Assembly: GCA_007128085.1 (NCBI GenBank)
Contig: SKYC01000318.1
Span: 1 to 5,822 of the forward strand
Direction: 5' to 3'
Length of the DNA: 5,822 nt
Source: Saprospiraceae bacterium
GTDB lineage: Bacteria > Bacteroidota > Bacteroidia > Chitinophagales > Saprospiraceae
Below the pieces are notes generated by a model, which was not told the origin of the DNA, searched no databases, and worked only from the letters and a program-made list of their open reading frames with translations. How positions within the stretch are numbered: position 1 is the stretch's first letter; every line of letters starts with the position of its first letter. The translations under genes were made by a program, and so were the position numbers. This document shows positions 1-5,822 of the stretch, piece after piece.

Positions 1-52
1 TATTTGAGTATCTCAATGCCCACATATACAATTAATGCCAAAAAGATAAAGA

Positions 53-793
53 ATGTTGTCTAAACAGAAAATCAGCCTGATCAATTCCCTTGATAAAAAG
101 AAGTACCGCGACCAACACCAACGCTATCTGTTAGAGGGGGTAAAGATAGTACAAACTGTCCTTAAAGCAAATCCAGAAACAATTGAAGTGGTATTTCTAT
201 TGCCCGAACTTTGGGATTCCTTCCGGGAATTTGAATCAATATGTGAGACAGTGAATGAAAGAGAGCTAAAGAAAATAAGCCGACAAAAAAATCCCGGGGG
301 GGTAATGGCCATCGCTCGTATGTCAGAAATGGAGGAGGTGCCCGCTCATCCTCCTCCCGGCCTCTATGTCTTTTTGGATGGAGTGCAGGATCCCGGCAAT
401 GTGGGTACCATCATTCGCTCATGTGATTGGTTTGGTGTCGCGCATTTGTTTCTGGGAAGTGGGTGTGCCGATTTGTACAATCCCAAAGTCATTCAGTCTG
501 CCATGGGCAGCCATTTGGGGGTTCGCGTATCTTCTGTGGATTTTTCCGAGATATTGCATGATCTCCGGCCCGATACCATTTTGGGCGCCGATATGGAGGG
601 CGCCGATCCGGGACGCAGCTACCGGGGAAAAACGCTACTCTGCATGGGAAGTGAAGGCCGCGGTCTTTCTGAAGAGGTTCGGGATGCCTGCACTGCTTTT
701 ACAGCGGTTTCGGGAGCCGGGGATAAAATTGCAGAATCCCTGAATGTCAGTACGGTATCTGCCATTTTACTGGACCGACTGGTGAATGGGTGA
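53..793 (+). CDS. SpoU/TrmH-family RNA 2'-O-ribose methyltransferase
   Basis: Predicted S-adenosylmethionine-dependent enzyme that methylates a ribose 2'-hydroxyl in rRNA or tRNA, acting in the cytoplasm. The 246-residue protein has the usual two-part layout. An N-terminal substrate-binding domain of L30e type covers about residues 15-90 and contains RYLLEGVKIV. A SPOUT (knotted) catalytic domain covers about 104-244. All three SpoU motifs are visible: LDGVQDPGNVGTIIRS at 108-123 with the conserved Asn116 and Arg122, LLCMGSEGRGLSEEV at 195-209 with Glu201, and AESLNVSTVSAILL at 227-240 with Asn231. The length is normal for the family. The start is the ATG at 53, preceded by an A-rich stretch and no Shine-Dalgarno, as is common in Bacteroidota. 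It converges with tyrS, the two stop codons being 27 bases apart. The family is certain. The target nucleotide (RlmB-, TrmH- or TsnR-like) cannot be read from sequence, so no symbol is given. Confidence 0.93.
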   Translation: MLSKQKISLINSLDKKKYRDQHQRYLLEGVKIVQTVLKANPETIEVVFLLPELWDSFREFESICETVNERELKKISRQKNPGGVMAIARMSEMEEVPAHPPPGLYVFLDGVQDPGNVGTIIRSCDWFGVAHLFLGSGCADLYNPKVIQSAMGSHLGVRVSSVDFSEILHDLRPDTILGADMEGADPGRSYRGKTLLCMGSEGRGLSEEVRDACTAFTAVSGAGDKIAESLNVSTVSAILLDRLVNG

Positions 794-820
794 AAATCTA
801 AAAAGTGAGGCGGAGGAGAA

Positions 821-2101
821 TCAAGAACCCGCCAGAACCATAAACTTTTTCTTTTTCCCGGACTCTATCAGCATATACTTTTCTGCAATCAAGTCGTGCC
901 GATCCAGTAATTGCTCGGCATCGCTTACTTTTCGTTTGTTAATTGAGAGTGCATTTCCCTTGATGGTGCGTCTGACTTCGCTTTTGGAACTGAAAAAACC
1001 AAGGTGTTCTGTCAGCATTTCCGACAGACTGATTCCCTCTCCGAGCAATCCGATGTTGACAGTCTTATTAGGAATCTCCATGGCCACCATTTGAAGGATT
1101 TCAGAGTTCAGGGTTTCGAGTCGCTCTGCAGTGAATTTTTTGTCGAAGAGTAAGGAAGATACGGTATCCACCGCTTCTGTTGCAGATTTAGAGTGAATGC
1201 GAGTCGTCATTTCTTCGGCTAAAATCTTCTTCACCTCTCTGGGATTGTTGTTGATTTCTTCTTCGAGCGCCTGGATTTCTTTTCTCGTTTTCAGGGAAAA
1301 TATGCGGATGAATCGGGATAGGTCGCGGTCATCGGCATTGATCCAGAATTGATAGAACTGGTAGGGAGAGGTGAGGTCTTTATCCAGCCAGATATTGCCA
1401 TCTTCGGATTTTCCAAACTTACTACCATCCGCCTTGGTGAGCAGGGGAGAGGTGACGGCATAGGCTTTTCCCCCCTCTACATTTCTCCGAATGTATTCGC
1501 TGCCACTGGTTATATTGCCCCACTGATCCGAACCACCCATTTGAATCTTACAATCGTAGTTTTTGTACAAATGGTAAAAATCGTAGGCCTGGAGTAACTG
1601 ATAGCTGAATTCCGTAAAAGAAAGTCCGGTATCCAGCCTGTTTTTTACCGAGTCTTTGGCCAGCATGTAATTAACGGTCAGGCTTTTTCCCACATCCCTT
1701 AAAAATGTGAGGACGTTCATGTTCTGATAAAAGTCTTTATTATTGACGATCATCGGGCCGCTTTCTTCGCCTATACCACCAAGAAGTTTGTGAAATTGCT
1801 CGCTCTGATGGGCTAAATTGGCCTCGAGTTCTTCCGGGCTTTTCAACTCCCTTTCGCTGTCTTTAAATGAGGGGTCACCTATCAATCCCGTCGCACCTCC
1901 CATCAAAATAATGGGTTGGTGCCCCGCTTTTCGGAAAAGTGTCAAAAGCATGATCTGGACATAATTCCCTATCGTAAGAGATGGCGCTGTCGGATCAAAA
2001 CCAATATACGCCCGGCTTCCCTTATCTCGCAGAATTTCACTGACCCCGGGAGTGTGATCGTGAAGCATACCCCTCCACTCCAGTTCTTTTAAAAAATCCA
2101 T
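821..2101 (-). CDS. tyrS: Tyrosyl-tRNA synthetase (TyrRS)
   Basis: Class I aminoacyl-tRNA synthetase that activates tyrosine with ATP and loads it onto tRNA-Tyr in the cytoplasm. From the ATG at 2101 it is 426 residues, typical for bacterial TyrRS. The Rossmann catalytic domain covers about 30-225. It contains Tyr32 and Asp76 (in GGATGLIGDPS), then YQLLQAYD at 167-174 with Tyr167, Gln171 and Asp174, which are the tyrosine-binding residues of the family. GGSDQWGNIT follows at 189-198, and KFGKS, the KMSKS-type loop, at 228-232. An S4-like RNA-binding domain ends the protein (about 358-422, with VRRTIKGNALSINKRKV). The HIGH signature is unusual: residues 43-46 read TIGN. An in-frame TTG at 2107 would add two residues. 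ATG is preferred because MDFLKELEWRGM matches the usual beginning in this group and a TAnnTTTG element lies only 18 bases upstream. The gene lies 207 bases downstream of hppD on the same strand. Function is near certain. Confidence 0.96.
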   Translation of the reverse strand: MDFLKELEWRGMLHDHTPGVSEILRDKGSRAYIGFDPTAPSLTIGNYVQIMLLTLFRKAGHQPIILMGGATGLIGDPSFKDSERELKSPEELEANLAHQSEQFHKLLGGIGEESGPMIVNNKDFYQNMNVLTFLRDVGKSLTVNYMLAKDSVKNRLDTGLSFTEFSYQLLQAYDFYHLYKNYDCKIQMGGSDQWGNITSGSEYIRRNVEGGKAYAVTSPLLTKADGSKFGKSEDGNIWLDKDLTSPYQFYQFWINADDRDLSRFIRIFSLKTRKEIQALEEEINNNPREVKKILAEEMTTRIHSKSATEAVDTVSSLLFDKKFTAERLETLNSEILQMVAMEIPNKTVNIGLLGEGISLSEMLTEHLGFFSSKSEVRRTIKGNALSINKRKVSDAEQLLDRHDLIAEKYMLIESGKKKKFMVLAGS

Positions 2102-2118
2102 CTTCAATAATTTTTATG

Positions 2119-2126
2119 CAAAGCTA
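2119..2126 (-). promoter_or_regulatory. Bacteroidota-type -7 promoter element before tyrS
   Basis: On the minus strand this reads TAGCTTTG, an exact match to the Bacteroidota -7 consensus TAnnTTTG. It ends 17 bases before the preferred tyrS ATG, so transcription would begin about 10 bases upstream of the gene. No good TTG/TTTG -33 box is present at the usual spacing; the nearest candidate is a weak GTTTTA about 23 bases further up. The element suggests that tyrS can be transcribed independently of hppD. The consensus is short and the region AT-rich, so chance is possible. Confidence 0.45.
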
Positions 2127-2182
2127 TAAAAATATGAACCTAAATGAGTAAAACGGGCCAGAATAAAGATGGAATTTAAGCG

Positions 2183-2202
2183 GTGATAAAAACCGGTTTC
2201 AC
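2183..2202. repeat. Imperfect palindrome centred on AAACCGGTTT
   Basis: A perfect 10-base palindrome, AAACCGGTTT (2190-2199), is flanked by GTGA (2183-2186) and TCAC (2199-2202), giving an imperfect dyad of about 20 bases. With no loop in the core it is more like a dimeric protein-binding site than an RNA hairpin. It lies about 60 bases upstream of the tyrS -7 element. A role as an operator is inference only. Confidence 0.3.
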
Positions 2203-2238
2203 TGTTTCCCAATCTCTCAACTCAGGCAATATTCATTC

Positions 2239-2277
2239 AGGGCATTGATACTCTTGCCCTCCGTACCAACCGAGGGC
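2239..2277 (-). repeat. Overlapping inverted repeats in the hppD-tyrS gap
   Basis: Three short segments can pair in two mutually exclusive ways. AGGGCA (2239-2244) is the exact reverse complement of TGCCCT (2255-2260), with a 10-base loop. GCCCTC (2256-2261) is the exact reverse complement of GAGGGC (2272-2277), also with a 10-base loop. The middle segment is shared. The repeats lie 32-70 bases after the hppD stop codon on the transcribed minus strand. They could form the 3' end of the hmgA-hppD transcript or an attenuator-like leader before tyrS. Neither hairpin is followed by a clear T-run on the minus strand, so this is not a textbook intrinsic terminator. Confidence 0.35.
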
Positions 2278-2308
2278 CATGAAAATATGTAAAGGGCTGA
2301 AGTGTAAT

Positions 2309-3433
2309 TTACAGAGTTCCCCTGAGTTCCTGCTCTCTCTCTATGGCTTCAAAGAGTGCCTTGAAATTGCCCTTTCCAAATGATTCTGCTCCCTTTCGCT
2401 GAATGATCTCGTAAAAAAGGGTAGGTCGATCCTGAACCGGCTTTGTGAAAATCTGTAGTAAGTATCCTTCGTTGTCTCTGTCCACCAGAATGTTTTGTTC
2501 CTTGAGATCCTCGAGACTTTCATCAATTTCTCCCACTCTGTCCAGCAGATCCTCGTAGTAGTTATCAGGGACGTACAGAAAATCTACCCCGTTGGCGCGC
2601 AATTGCCTCACCGTTTTAATAATGTCATCGGTTGCTACAGCAATGTGCTGAACCCCGGCAGACTTGTAAAAGTCGAGATACTCCTCAATTTGTGACTTCT
2701 TGACTCCTTTTGCGGGTTCGTTGATGGGAAACTTGATGTATCCGTTTCCGTTGGACACAACCTTACTCATAAGTGCAGTGTACTTGGTAGATATATCTTT
2801 GTCGTCAAAAGTAATGAGCAGTTTAAAACCCAGTACATCCTGATAAAACTTTATCCATCGGTTCATTTGACCCAATTCCACATTTCCCACGCAATGGTCA
2901 ATGAATTTCAAGCCCACGGGCTCGGTTTTTCGAGTGCTCTGTTTGGGCTGAAACCCCGGCATAAAAACCCCGCGGTAATTTTTTCTCTCTACAAAAGTGT
3001 GAATGGTTTCGCCGTAAGTATGAATAGCTGCCAGTTTGATCTCTCCGTCGTCGTCTTTGATGGTGTGAGGCTCAAAGGCGGGTTTTGCGCCATTGGCAAC
3101 CGATTTGTTAAACGCACTTTCGGCGTCGTCTACCCAAAGAGCGAGTACCTTCACGCCATCGCCGTGGCGGTGGACGTGCTTGAGTATTTCGTGATCCGGA
3201 TCGTAAGCAGAGGTGAGTACCAATCTGATTTTATCCTGTTGCAATACGTAACTCACGGTTTCCCTGGATCCGGTTTCGGGGCCTTTGTAGGCCACCAGTT
3301 CGTATCCAAAGGCCACCTGATAATAGAGGGCGGATTGTTTGGCATTGCCTACGTAAAACTCCACGTAGTCGGTGCCGTTGATGGGAAAAGTGTCGGTTTG
3401 TTGTTTTTTTTCTTTCTTGATTAAAGTATCCAT
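2309..3433 (-). CDS. hppD: 4-Hydroxyphenylpyruvate dioxygenase
   Basis: Non-haem Fe(II) enzyme that converts 4-hydroxyphenylpyruvate and O2 into homogentisate and CO2, the second step of tyrosine catabolism, in the cytoplasm. The 374-residue protein has two VOC (vicinal oxygen chelate) domains: about 18-150, beginning with YVEFYVGN at 23-30, and about 175-345. The 2-His-1-Glu iron triad is visible as His180 in FIDHCVGNV, His263 in GVQHIAVAT and Glu342 in LFYEIIQRKG. The substrate-side segments KFPINEP (234-240) and GYLLQIFTKP (323-332) are also present, as is the C-terminal FGKGNFKALFEAIEREQ (352-368), which in the family covers the active site. The length is normal for the bacterial enzyme. 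The first residues (KKEKKQQ) are lysine-rich and low in complexity. The start ATG lies 4 bases after the hmgA stop codon with A/T-rich sequence before it, so the two are one operon and probably translationally coupled. All key residues are intact. Confidence 0.97.
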   Translation of the reverse strand: MDTLIKKEKKQQTDTFPINGTDYVEFYVGNAKQSALYYQVAFGYELVAYKGPETGSRETVSYVLQQDKIRLVLTSAYDPDHEILKHVHRHGDGVKVLALWVDDAESAFNKSVANGAKPAFEPHTIKDDDGEIKLAAIHTYGETIHTFVERKNYRGVFMPGFQPKQSTRKTEPVGLKFIDHCVGNVELGQMNRWIKFYQDVLGFKLLITFDDKDISTKYTALMSKVVSNGNGYIKFPINEPAKGVKKSQIEEYLDFYKSAGVQHIAVATDDIIKTVRQLRANGVDFLYVPDNYYEDLLDRVGEIDESLEDLKEQNILVDRDNEGYLLQIFTKPVQDRPTLFYEIIQRKGAESFGKGNFKALFEAIEREQELRGTL

Positions 3434-3437
3434 AATT

Positions 3438-4592
3438 TTATTTTATCCAACTTTTATAATAATCTCTTTCTTCAATATTTACAGCATGGGTAGTCATCAG
3501 CAATGGCCTGAAAGTATCTACCATAACTGCCAACTCCTTGGTCTCTTTTTTTCCTATACTTTTTTCGGCTGTGCCGGGGTGGGGCCCGTGGGGAATACCA
3601 CCGGGGTGAAGTGTAATCATCCCCTTCTCTACGTGATCCCTGCTCATAAAGTCTCCGTCCACGTAGTACAACACCTCATCGCTGTCGATATTGGAGTGGT
3701 TGTACGGTGCGGGAATAGCTAGAGGATGATAATCGTAAAGTCGGGGAACAAAGGAACAAATCACAAAGTTCCTCGCCTCAAAAGTTTGGTGGACTGGCGG
3801 GGGTTGATGGATCCGCCCGGTAATGGGTTCGAAGTCGTGAATGGAGAAAATATAGGGATAGACAAATCCGTCCCAGCCCACCACGTCAAAGGGATGGTTC
3901 TGGTATTGATACGGATAGAGCTGATCTTCTTTTTTGATGTAAAAGAGAAACTCCCCCTGTTCGTCATGGGTCTCCAATTCAGTCGGCTTTTTGATATCCC
4001 GCTCGCAAAACGGTGAGTGTTCGAGCAATTGACCGAATTCATTTCTGTACCTCTTAGGGGTAACCACCGGGCTGTAGGATTCTACTATCAACAAGCGGTT
4101 GTTCTCTGTATCGAATTCGATTTGATAAACCGTTCCCCGGGGCAATACAATGTAATCCCCGTATTTAAACTTGAGGTTTCCGTACTGCGTCCTGATCTTT
4201 CCGCTGCCCTCGTGAATAAAAATAACTTCATCGGCATCGGCATTTTTAAAGTAGTAGGTGTCATTGCCCTTCCTGGGAGCAGCGAGAATGATTTTGCAGT
4301 CGTTGTTTATTAAAACGGGCTTTCGGCTGTGCAAGTAGTCATCGGCCGGATCAATTTTAAACCCCTGTAGACAACGGTGCTTTAGTTGTTTGTCGTGTAC
4401 AGTCTTGGGGGTGATGTCTTTAGGGTCACCGACCTGTAGAATTTGTGTGGGTGGGTGTACGTGGTATAGATTGGAGTAATTGTTGCTGAACCCCTCCGTG
4501 GAAAACAGCTCTTCGCTGTACAATTCTCCGTTGGGCTTTCTGAATTGCGTGTGTCGTTTATGTGGAATTTTTCCCAGTTGATGGTAATACAT
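3438..4592 (-). CDS. hmgA: Homogentisate 1,2-dioxygenase
   Basis: Fe(II)-dependent ring-cleaving enzyme of the cupin fold that opens homogentisate to maleylacetoacetate, the step after HppD. The protein is 384 residues, shorter than the roughly 430-445 of the human and Pseudomonas enzymes, and appears to be the compact form. An N-terminal cupin-like part is seen at about 100-175 (FIHEGSGKIRTQYGNL, then GDYIVLPRGTVYQIEF). The C-terminal catalytic part holds PPPVHQTFEARNFVICSF (264-281), PYNHSNIDSDEVLYYVDGDF (296-315) and LHPGGIPHGPHPG (328-340). By comparison with the family, the likely iron ligands are His299, Glu306 and His335, with His268 or His329 as a possible catalytic base. The ligand assignment is inference from motif positions. 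It starts at the ATG at 4592, has an A-rich leader and a TAnnTTTG element 30 bases upstream, and leads the hmgA-hppD operon. A broader homogentisate dioxygenase-like cupin is the only alternative, and the hppD neighbour argues against it. Confidence 0.94.
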   Translation of the reverse strand: MYYHQLGKIPHKRHTQFRKPNGELYSEELFSTEGFSNNYSNLYHVHPPTQILQVGDPKDITPKTVHDKQLKHRCLQGFKIDPADDYLHSRKPVLINNDCKIILAAPRKGNDTYYFKNADADEVIFIHEGSGKIRTQYGNLKFKYGDYIVLPRGTVYQIEFDTENNRLLIVESYSPVVTPKRYRNEFGQLLEHSPFCERDIKKPTELETHDEQGEFLFYIKKEDQLYPYQYQNHPFDVVGWDGFVYPYIFSIHDFEPITGRIHQPPPVHQTFEARNFVICSFVPRLYDYHPLAIPAPYNHSNIDSDEVLYYVDGDFMSRDHVEKGMITLHPGGIPHGPHPGTAEKSIGKKETKELAVMVDTFRPLLMTTHAVNIEERDYYKSWIK

Positions 4593-4622
4593 GGTTTAAA
4601 TTTTTGGCGTGATTCGATGTCC

Positions 4623-4630
4623 CAAAAATA
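4623..4630 (-). promoter_or_regulatory. Bacteroidota-type -7 promoter element before hmgA-hppD
   Basis: On the minus strand this reads TATTTTTG, which fits TAnnTTTG exactly. It ends 30 bases before the hmgA start codon, giving a predicted leader of about 20-25 bases. The surrounding 103-base gap between the FadL-like gene and hmgA is very A/T-rich, so a chance match is easy. No convincing -33 TTTG was found at 17-23 bases. It is the most likely promoter position for the tyrosine-degradation operon. Confidence 0.4.
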
Positions 4631-4695
4631 CAAAAAATATAGTTTCTCCGATAAAAATAAGAGCTACTTTTGGCCGAAGACCCCTGTGCTTAAAA

Positions 4696-5822
4696 TCAGA
4701 ATTTAAAACCCGCGGTAAGAGCGACTCTGCTGATCGCGAACTCGTTGAATATGGTGGGTTGTTCTTCTTTGCCCGGAACAGTGTATGGATTCCATGCATT
4801 TTCTACAGTGCTTCTTTGATAGGCTAGATCCAGGAAAAAATTGTCACTGCGGATACCCGCTCCCAGACTCCAGACCATATCGCGGTCGTCATCAACCTCA
4901 AAGGCATTTTGAATGAACTGCAATCCGCCCCTCAGCCTGAAGGCGTCTATGGCCCATTCAGCTCCAATCCGGAAGTTGAGTGCAGAACCGAGGTTTCGCT
5001 CAATCTGATTGTTTTGACTCCGCTCTGCAGATAAAAAGTCGTTGCTGTTTCTTCTGGTAAAATTGTACCGACTACTGCTGTAATCCAAATACTCTACATC
5101 AAAGGAAAGAAATCCGCTATTTCCAATGAGGTATCCGATTCCGGACATGACCCTCCATGCGGAGGTGAAATTGTAGTCGAAATTGCCCACCGGTGATTCG
5201 TCTGACTGGGGGGGACTGGGAGGTAGGATGCCACTTCCATCTTCATCGGGGTTGAAATCAAAAGTCGCAGAATTGTAAAATTCATCGGAGAGTGAAAACC
5301 AACCGGGAGAATGAATGGCCAATCCCAATCTCAGGGCTTGTGAATGCCGGTATATCAAACCCGCTTTTAGCTGAAAACCAACCCCGCTTACTTCGCCGTA
5401 CTCAGTAAATTCAAATGATCGGTAAATGGGATTTAAGTCCTCGCTGTCTTCGTCCCTGTAAATATTGTCTTCCGTAATGGATACAATGGGCATGCTCAGG
5501 GTTAAACCCAACATCAATTTTTCGTCCAAATTGCCCGCAAAGGAGAGATACACCTCATTGATACTGCCCGAATTGCGAATGGTGTACTCCTTACTCAACT
5601 CCGTTCCCTCCTCCAAGTCACTGAAATAGGACTGCGTCGTGCCGTCGTATATCAGGGCGAAGGCGTCGTAGGCCGGCCCCACTTCAAAGTCGTCGATTTG
5701 CTCGGGCGGAAGGCCTTGGCCCAATGCAATAAAGCGGTCGAGTATACTGCCCTCCGAACGGGTATTGCCGAAGATGTTTCCGTGAAAATTGGCCAGTCGA
5801 TTGTATCCAACGGCAAATGAAA
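4696..5822 (-). CDS. FadL/OmpP1/TodX-family outer-membrane transport protein, partial at its N-terminus
   Basis: C-terminal 374 residues of an outer-membrane beta-barrel of the FadL/OmpP1/TodX family, which carries hydrophobic compounds (long-chain fatty acids or aromatics) across the outer membrane. The frame stays open to the window edge: codons upstream of 5724 read FAVGYNRLANFHGNIFGNT with no stop. The TTG at 5722-5724 is therefore an internal Leu and the true start and signal peptide lie beyond 5822. Visible barrel features are alternating amphipathic strands such as VYLSFAGNLDEKLMLGLTLS, YRHSQALRLGLAIHSPGWF and FRIGAEWAIDAFRLRGGLQF. Acidic, Asn/Ser-rich loops separate them, and the C-terminal end GFKF has the final aromatic residue used for barrel assembly. 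It ends 103 bases before hmgA on the same strand. The substrate is not readable. Family assignment rests on strand pattern and overall resemblance rather than a catalytic motif, so the barrel call is stronger than the FadL call. Confidence 0.78.
   Translation of the reverse strand, partial: SFAVGYNRLANFHGNIFGNTRSEGSILDRFIALGQGLPPEQIDDFEVGPAYDAFALIYDGTTQSYFSDLEEGTELSKEYTIRNSGSINEVYLSFAGNLDEKLMLGLTLSMPIVSITEDNIYRDEDSEDLNPIYRSFEFTEYGEVSGVGFQLKAGLIYRHSQALRLGLAIHSPGWFSLSDEFYNSATFDFNPDEDGSGILPPSPPQSDESPVGNFDYNFTSAWRVMSGIGYLIGNSGFLSFDVEYLDYSSSRYNFTRRNSNDFLSAERSQNNQIERNLGSALNFRIGAEWAIDAFRLRGGLQFIQNAFEVDDDRDMVWSLGAGIRSDNFFLDLAYQRSTVENAWNPYTVPGKEEQPTIFNEFAISRVALTAGFKF

Noticed and set aside
366..743. 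Second plus-strand open frame of 125 codons inside the methyltransferase gene
   Set aside because: It is in another frame over the conserved SpoU motifs, has no recognisable domain and is rich in Trp, Cys and Phe as expected of an out-of-frame reading.
809..833. Possible terminator hairpin GGCGG/CCGCC between the methyltransferase gene and tyrS
   Set aside because: The stem is only 5 base pairs with a 15-base loop and overlaps the tyrS coding end. A T-rich stretch follows on the plus strand but not directly, so it is too weak to call.
2108..2308. A T-box or other riboswitch before tyrS
   Set aside because: I see no T-box consensus and the family is not expected in Bacteroidota. The gap is also too short for a full T-box leader, given the promoter-like element close to the start codon.
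2867..3424. Long plus-strand open frame of 185 codons opposite hppD
   Set aside because: It lies wholly antisense to a well-conserved enzyme with intact catalytic residues. The translation shows no family resemblance and looks like a mirror of the real gene.
4666..4690. GGTCTTCGGCC-like small hairpin after the FadL-like gene
   Set aside because: Only a few base pairs with a mismatch and no adjacent T-run on the minus strand; not supportable as a terminator.
4609..4827. Short open frames on both strands across the gap between hmgA and the FadL-like gene
   Set aside because: They overlap the barrel gene's 3' end and an A/T-rich promoter region, and their translations resemble nothing I recognise.

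Overview
The window looks like an ordinary chromosomal segment of a Bacteroidota (Bacteroidetes) bacterium. Three things suggest this: the style of the five encoded proteins (a compact homogentisate dioxygenase, a FadL/OmpP1-type barrel ending in Gly-Phe-Lys-Phe, and a tyrosyl-tRNA synthetase beginning MDFLKELEWRGM); A-rich stretches instead of Shine-Dalgarno sequences before the start codons; and exact matches to the Bacteroidota -7 promoter consensus TAnnTTTG before two genes. I cannot name a genus from the sequence alone.

Layout. A SpoU/TrmH-family RNA methyltransferase (53-793) is the only plus-strand gene. It converges on a run of four minus-strand genes. In transcription order these are a FadL/OmpP1-like outer-membrane transporter (4696-5822, cut off by the right edge), homogentisate 1,2-dioxygenase (hmgA, 3438-4592), 4-hydroxyphenylpyruvate dioxygenase (hppD, 2309-3433) and tyrosyl-tRNA synthetase (tyrS, 821-2101). 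The methyltransferase and tyrS stop codons are 27 bases apart. No gap between genes exceeds about 210 bases, and I see no tRNA, rRNA, insertion sequence, CRISPR array or phage gene.

How the genes work together. hmgA and hppD are separated by 4 bases and form a clear two-gene operon for consecutive steps of tyrosine/phenylalanine breakdown. HppD turns 4-hydroxyphenylpyruvate into homogentisate, and HmgA opens the homogentisate ring to maleylacetoacetate. The later enzymes (maleylacetoacetate isomerase, fumarylacetoacetase) and the tyrosine aminotransferase are not in the window. tyrS lies downstream on the same strand, after a 207-base gap holding its own promoter-like element and some overlapping inverted repeats. 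Genes that burn tyrosine and the gene that charges tRNA with tyrosine are therefore neighbours, but nothing here proves that they are co-regulated.

I found no undescribed system. The points most worth a second look are the tyrS signature motif, which reads Thr-Ile-Gly-Asn instead of His-Ile-Gly-His, and the mutually exclusive hairpins in the hppD-tyrS gap.
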